DNA of 64,000 bases from Nostoc commune NIES-4072 (GTDB lineage Bacteria > Cyanobacteriota > Cyanobacteriia > Cyanobacteriales > Nostocaceae): NCBI RefSeq assembly GCF_003113895.1, contig NZ_BDUD01000001.1:4380513-4444512 (forward strand), read 5' to 3'. Under the pieces are notes generated by a model. The model made no database searches. It was not told the origin of the DNA and worked only from the letters and a program-made list of their open reading frames with translations. The position numbers and the translations under genes are program-made. Below, piece by piece: positions 60,984-64,000 of the stretch (position 1 is the stretch's first letter; the number at the start of each line of letters is the position of its first letter).

Positions 60984-63900
60984 TCAATTAGGTTTAACTA
61001 ATCGAGTCCCGCAGTTACAACAAAATTTAGACTGAGCCGGGTTTTGTACACCACACTCGACACAGAAAACATTTGCACTTGGGACAAAAGGAATTTCAAC
61101 AGGAAGAATATTTGGTATTGGTGGCTTCTCAGGAGGAATTACAGGCTGAATAACTGGGGGTTTGCTTTTGTTATCTGGTAGCAGTTTCTTAGAAGTGATT
61201 AAATCCCGAATAATTGTGTTTTCGCGTTTGTAATCTGGACTATCTTGACCCCCATCTTTTTCTAGTTGTGCTTCTCGCTGCTTCAAATAGTTTATGAACT
61301 GGTCGTACAAGGCTTGTTTGTCTTGGTCTTGTTCAGCATCGGCTAGTTTTGCCGAAACTTGACCCCCAATTGCTTCTTTATCAGGGCGACACGCCAGCAC
61401 CTCTAATACTTGCACGGCTTCTTCCCAGCTAGAGGCAATTTCTACATTCTCTGCGCCGGTAACAGTTTCGAGGGTGTAGCGAATCCCCTTTTCTTTAGTG
61501 CGGCGATTTTCTTCTAACCGCAAAATACCCAATGCTCTGGCTTGCACTACTAGTTTAAAAACTTCGGGGTTTTCGGGCAAGACATCCCAGAAAGGAGGTT
61601 CTTTTTGAATATGAACGGGAACAGGGAGGTCTTTGTTTTCACCTCTGAGTTGCGCTCGTTTTGCTTCAATGGATTGTCCTTTCCAGTCTTGATAAGATTG
61701 CCGCAACTCTCTAATACCATCTATACAGCGCAGTGAAAAACCGCCTTTTTCCTGAACAAAAACAATCCGATGCTGTTCTTGTTGTCCCAGAGGAGTGATA
61801 GAATCGGCACTTCCCACTCTTTCTTGTAAATAAGGAATTAGTTTAATAGCAGTCGGATCGCTGCTATTGCGACCTCCCACTATAGCAACTTTGGTATTTA
61901 AGGCGGGAGTAAACCCGGCATCTGCACCTGAGAGAACTGCTTGGGATAGTAAGATTAGCGGTTGGGATTTTTGATAAACAATGCGGATGTTGCTGCGAAT
62001 TGCCTCTGGATCATTTTGGAAGTTTTTGAAAAGGCGATCGCACGCTTTTAAATCTTGCTTTAATCGGCTCTCTTGAGGAGGATTTTTGACCACTAACTGG
62101 GTTCTGGCGGCAACTATTTCTTGAAAGTCCTCATCATTGATTTCTAGTAGTTGACTGATATCGAATAACTGCATTACTTGTTTGGCGGTGCGAGTCTGTT
62201 TCCACAGAGGACTGGTATCTCGCAAAACATCTTCCGACATAGTGGTGCAAATCTGGTTCAGCCCTATTTCATAGCGGCTTTTGCTACCTTGAGTGGCTGC
62301 TGTTAACTGCTCAATCATGTCCTCATAAAGTAGGTTGAGTTCTTCGCGGTTATAGAGCTTAAACCCGTTAATTTTCAAAGCATCAGCGCTATCTGCTTCT
62401 TTGTCAGCTTTTTGTTTAAAATTATCGCGTAGTTGCCGCAGCCTTTGATTAAACCGCGTTAATCGCTGCTCCATGCGATTCAGATGCTCTAAAATTCGCT
62501 CAATCACCTGTAGAGACAAACTGCGGCTTTTGCCTTGAATGATCGCAATAAAGCTGCTTTCTAAACCTGTGAGTGCTTCCTCGCAATACTTCTCCATTTG
62601 GGCTTGTTTAGTTAAGCCAAACAAATTTTTAAATTGGTTAATATCTTGGAGTGCGGCATTATACTGCTGTTGCCGATTAGTTTCGTTAGGTTGCCAAACT
62701 TTTTCTAACTCCCGGCGGAACTTTTCTGAAGTATTGGCAAATAGCTGACGGACGTTAGTAATGAAAGCATCAGCAAATTTGGGGCCGCGATTGCGATCGC
62801 TAATGATCTTGTAAAACTCTGCCTCAATCGCGTTTTTGCCTTTTTCGATAATCTGTTCGCGGTTATCGTACATTTTTTGGAGAAAGTCACCATGTGTTCG
62901 TTCATCGGGGCTTAATTCTCGCAAATGATTGGCGCGATATTCATCAACTTTGGGGATAAGATAATCATCCAGAAATCTCAGAATTTTGCCTCGTTCTGTG
63001 CCGAGCACATTTACATTTTGATGAGTACATTGCAATTTATTGTCGCTGGTGATTTCATCACGAATACTCTTAATCCAGCCAGATATTTCTGACACATACG
63101 ATTTATCTACTGCCGAAGAGAGGTCTGCAAGCAATTCGGTTTCTGTAAGTCGCATTGGCTTGAGAATATCATTTTGTACCAAATCCAAAACATTAGGTGG
63201 CAGCGACACCGAGTCATTCAGCCACCAATTTACTAAATCCATACTTAGGCGATTGGATAGCGAATTGCGAATCTGAGCTACAGGAATTTCAATTGTGGAA
63301 AGACCAAAGCTCATGAAGTTTTTGGGATAGCCTCTACCACCTGAATCAGCCTGCGCCCAAGCTCCTTTAATGTTGTCTCGAATCGAACGTTTGTGTGGAG
63401 AAAAATCAGAGGTTAGATCCAAAAAAACATTTTGAGCAATCATTTCCCGAATTTGGTCGAGATTAAACTCACTTTCGCCATTCTTGGTGCCAACTAAATA
63501 AGTAAAGTCAAAGGGAGGTAATTTATTGCGAACCTCATCCACTAAACCAGCGCTAAATTTAGCTACATACTCAGTTCTGTAGTCAGAAAAGTAACTCAAT
63601 TCCATCAGAGCAGCGTAGCCATTAGCGAGAACGCGATCGCCCACATTAATACTGGCAAAAGCATTAGGCATTGGGACAATTGCTGTAATTAAAGGGCTTC
63701 CTTGACCTTTAAGCCAGTTACGTAAGCAGTAGCCGATGTCAATCAACATCCCACTGCCAGTACCACCAGAAATTGAGCCAACGACGAAAACATTTAACCC
63801 ACCACTATTAACTCTGATGTCGTACTTGTCTAACATCAAACTTTCGTGACCTTTGGCGCGATCGCACGCTTCAATAAACCGTTGTCTAATCTTGTGATAG

Positions 63901-64000
63901 TTATAAAAAAAGGCAAAGCGACCACAGGCACGAATTTGACCTGCACCAGCTTCTAATGCTCCAATATTGCGCTCTAATTCTTTCGGAAACCAAGACTCAA
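60984..64000 (-). CDS. Tubulin-like GTPase with C-terminal zinc ribbon, N-terminus beyond the window
   Basis: The frame is open from 60984 to the right edge; the visible part is about 1005 residues. The tubulin signature SGGTGSGMLIDIGYCLRNW is about 70 residues from the window edge. It is followed by the rest of a tubulin-type domain, then a long helical middle (about 300-560: LERIEHLNRMEQRLTRFNQRL-like) and a C-terminal zinc ribbon (FCVECGVQNPAQSKFCCNCGTRL) in the last 30 residues. This matches the large tubulin-like (Tubulin_2) family in bacteria, distinct from FtsZ. It probably assembles or switches with GTP. The neighbours suggest a role with the 157-aa and STAND-TPR genes. Confidence 0.85.
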   Translation of the reverse strand, partial: ESWFPKELERNIGALEAGAGQIRACGRFAFFYNYHKIRQRFIEACDRAKGHESLMLDKYDIRVNSGGLNVFVVGSISGGTGSGMLIDIGYCLRNWLKGQGSPLITAIVPMPNAFASINVGDRVLANGYAALMELSYFSDYRTEYVAKFSAGLVDEVRNKLPPFDFTYLVGTKNGESEFNLDQIREMIAQNVFLDLTSDFSPHKRSIRDNIKGAWAQADSGGRGYPKNFMSFGLSTIEIPVAQIRNSLSNRLSMDLVNWWLNDSVSLPPNVLDLVQNDILKPMRLTETELLADLSSAVDKSYVSEISGWIKSIRDEITSDNKLQCTHQNVNVLGTERGKILRFLDDYLIPKVDEYRANHLRELSPDERTHGDFLQKMYDNREQIIEKGKNAIEAEFYKIISDRNRGPKFADAFITNVRQLFANTSEKFRRELEKVWQPNETNRQQQYNAALQDINQFKNLFGLTKQAQMEKYCEEALTGLESSFIAIIQGKSRSLSLQVIERILEHLNRMEQRLTRFNQRLRQLRDNFKQKADKEADSADALKINGFKLYNREELNLLYEDMIEQLTAATQGSKSRYEIGLNQICTTMSEDVLRDTSPLWKQTRTAKQVMQLFDISQLLEINDEDFQEIVAARTQLVVKNPPQESRLKQDLKACDRLFKNFQNDPEAIRSNIRIVYQKSQPLILLSQAVLSGADAGFTPALNTKVAIVGGRNSSDPTAIKLIPYLQERVGSADSITPLGQQEQHRIVFVQEKGGFSLRCIDGIRELRQSYQDWKGQSIEAKRAQLRGENKDLPVPVHIQKEPPFWDVLPENPEVFKLVVQARALGILRLEENRRTKEKGIRYTLETVTGAENVEIASSWEEAVQVLEVLACRPDKEAIGGQVSAKLADAEQDQDKQALYDQFINYLKQREAQLEKDGGQDSPDYKRENTIIRDLITSKKLLPDNKSKPPVIQPVIPPEKPPIPNILPVEIPFVPSANVFCVECGVQNPAQSKFCCNCGTRLVKPN

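Overview
This window looks like chromosomal DNA of a filamentous, heterocyst-type cyanobacterium of the Nostoc/Anabaena group. The signs are many GCGATCGC (HIP1) octamers, heptamer tandem repeats of the ATTGGGC type, many small dispersed palindromic repeats, and cyanobacteria-specific genes (rpaB, a CCB2/CCB4-type complex C assembly factor, DUF760, DUF3493, a DUF1400 relic, PEP-CTERM and SLH proteins, Tll0287-type heme sensors). No rRNA, prophage, plasmid origin or CRISPR array was seen. One tRNA is present, tRNA-Thr(CGT).

Layout. 1-15 kb: a truncated GDSL esterase, small secreted proteins, a TPR protein, a DUF411 protein, the DNA polymerase III delta' gene (which apparently starts at ATT), an amidase plus glucosaminidase pair, an SLH lipoprotein, an M42 aminopeptidase, a TnpB-only IS200/IS605-type element with a divergent ribbon-helix-helix (RHH) gene, a 21-bp tandem array and tRNA-Thr. 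15-29 kb: a beta-helix/SLH surface protein, a broken DUF1400 gene carrying a small inverted-repeat element, then the translation/transcription cluster rimP-nusA-ylxR-infB plus a membrane protein on the minus strand, a large membrane protein, a secreted peptidoglycan-binding protein and an SppA/ClpP-fold protease. 29-39 kb: an AbrB/PIN toxin-antitoxin pair with a palindromic operator candidate, two Ser/Thr kinases flanking a heme-sensor/HAMP protein, two Uma2-type nuclease-fold genes, an HNH gene pair and a kinase relic. 38-54 kb is mostly conserved housekeeping: radA, rpaB, the complex C assembly factor, DUF456, PEP-CTERM, HEAT-repeat, CBS, mutT, DUF760, a group 2 sigma factor, carB, dps and a 2Fe-2S protein. 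54-64 kb is accessory: two near-identical RHH genes, a PIN module, a RelE/ParE module, a PD-(D/E)XK protein, a STAND-type ATPase with TPRs, a second 21-bp tandem array, a 157-aa protein and a large tubulin-like GTPase with a C-terminal zinc ribbon that runs off the window.

What stands out. (1) The minus-strand STAND-TPR, 157-aa protein and tubulin-like/zinc-ribbon genes next to toxin-antitoxin modules are the best candidate for an uncharacterised multi-gene system. (2) A family of 29-bp repeats reads as GCGAT-N21-CGC; removing exactly 21 nt restores the HIP1 octamer (or a near match), and two copies sit in frame inside a TPR gene. (3) A duplicated RHH locus gives a natural empty site for a 148-bp TA-flanked MITE, and a fossil of the neighbouring antitoxin gene shows that a whole toxin-antitoxin block was once duplicated. 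(4) Several genes are being remade by small repeats: the DUF1400 gene is split, the MutT tail is written in heptamer repeat, and an HNH gene has a 30-bp tandem duplication.
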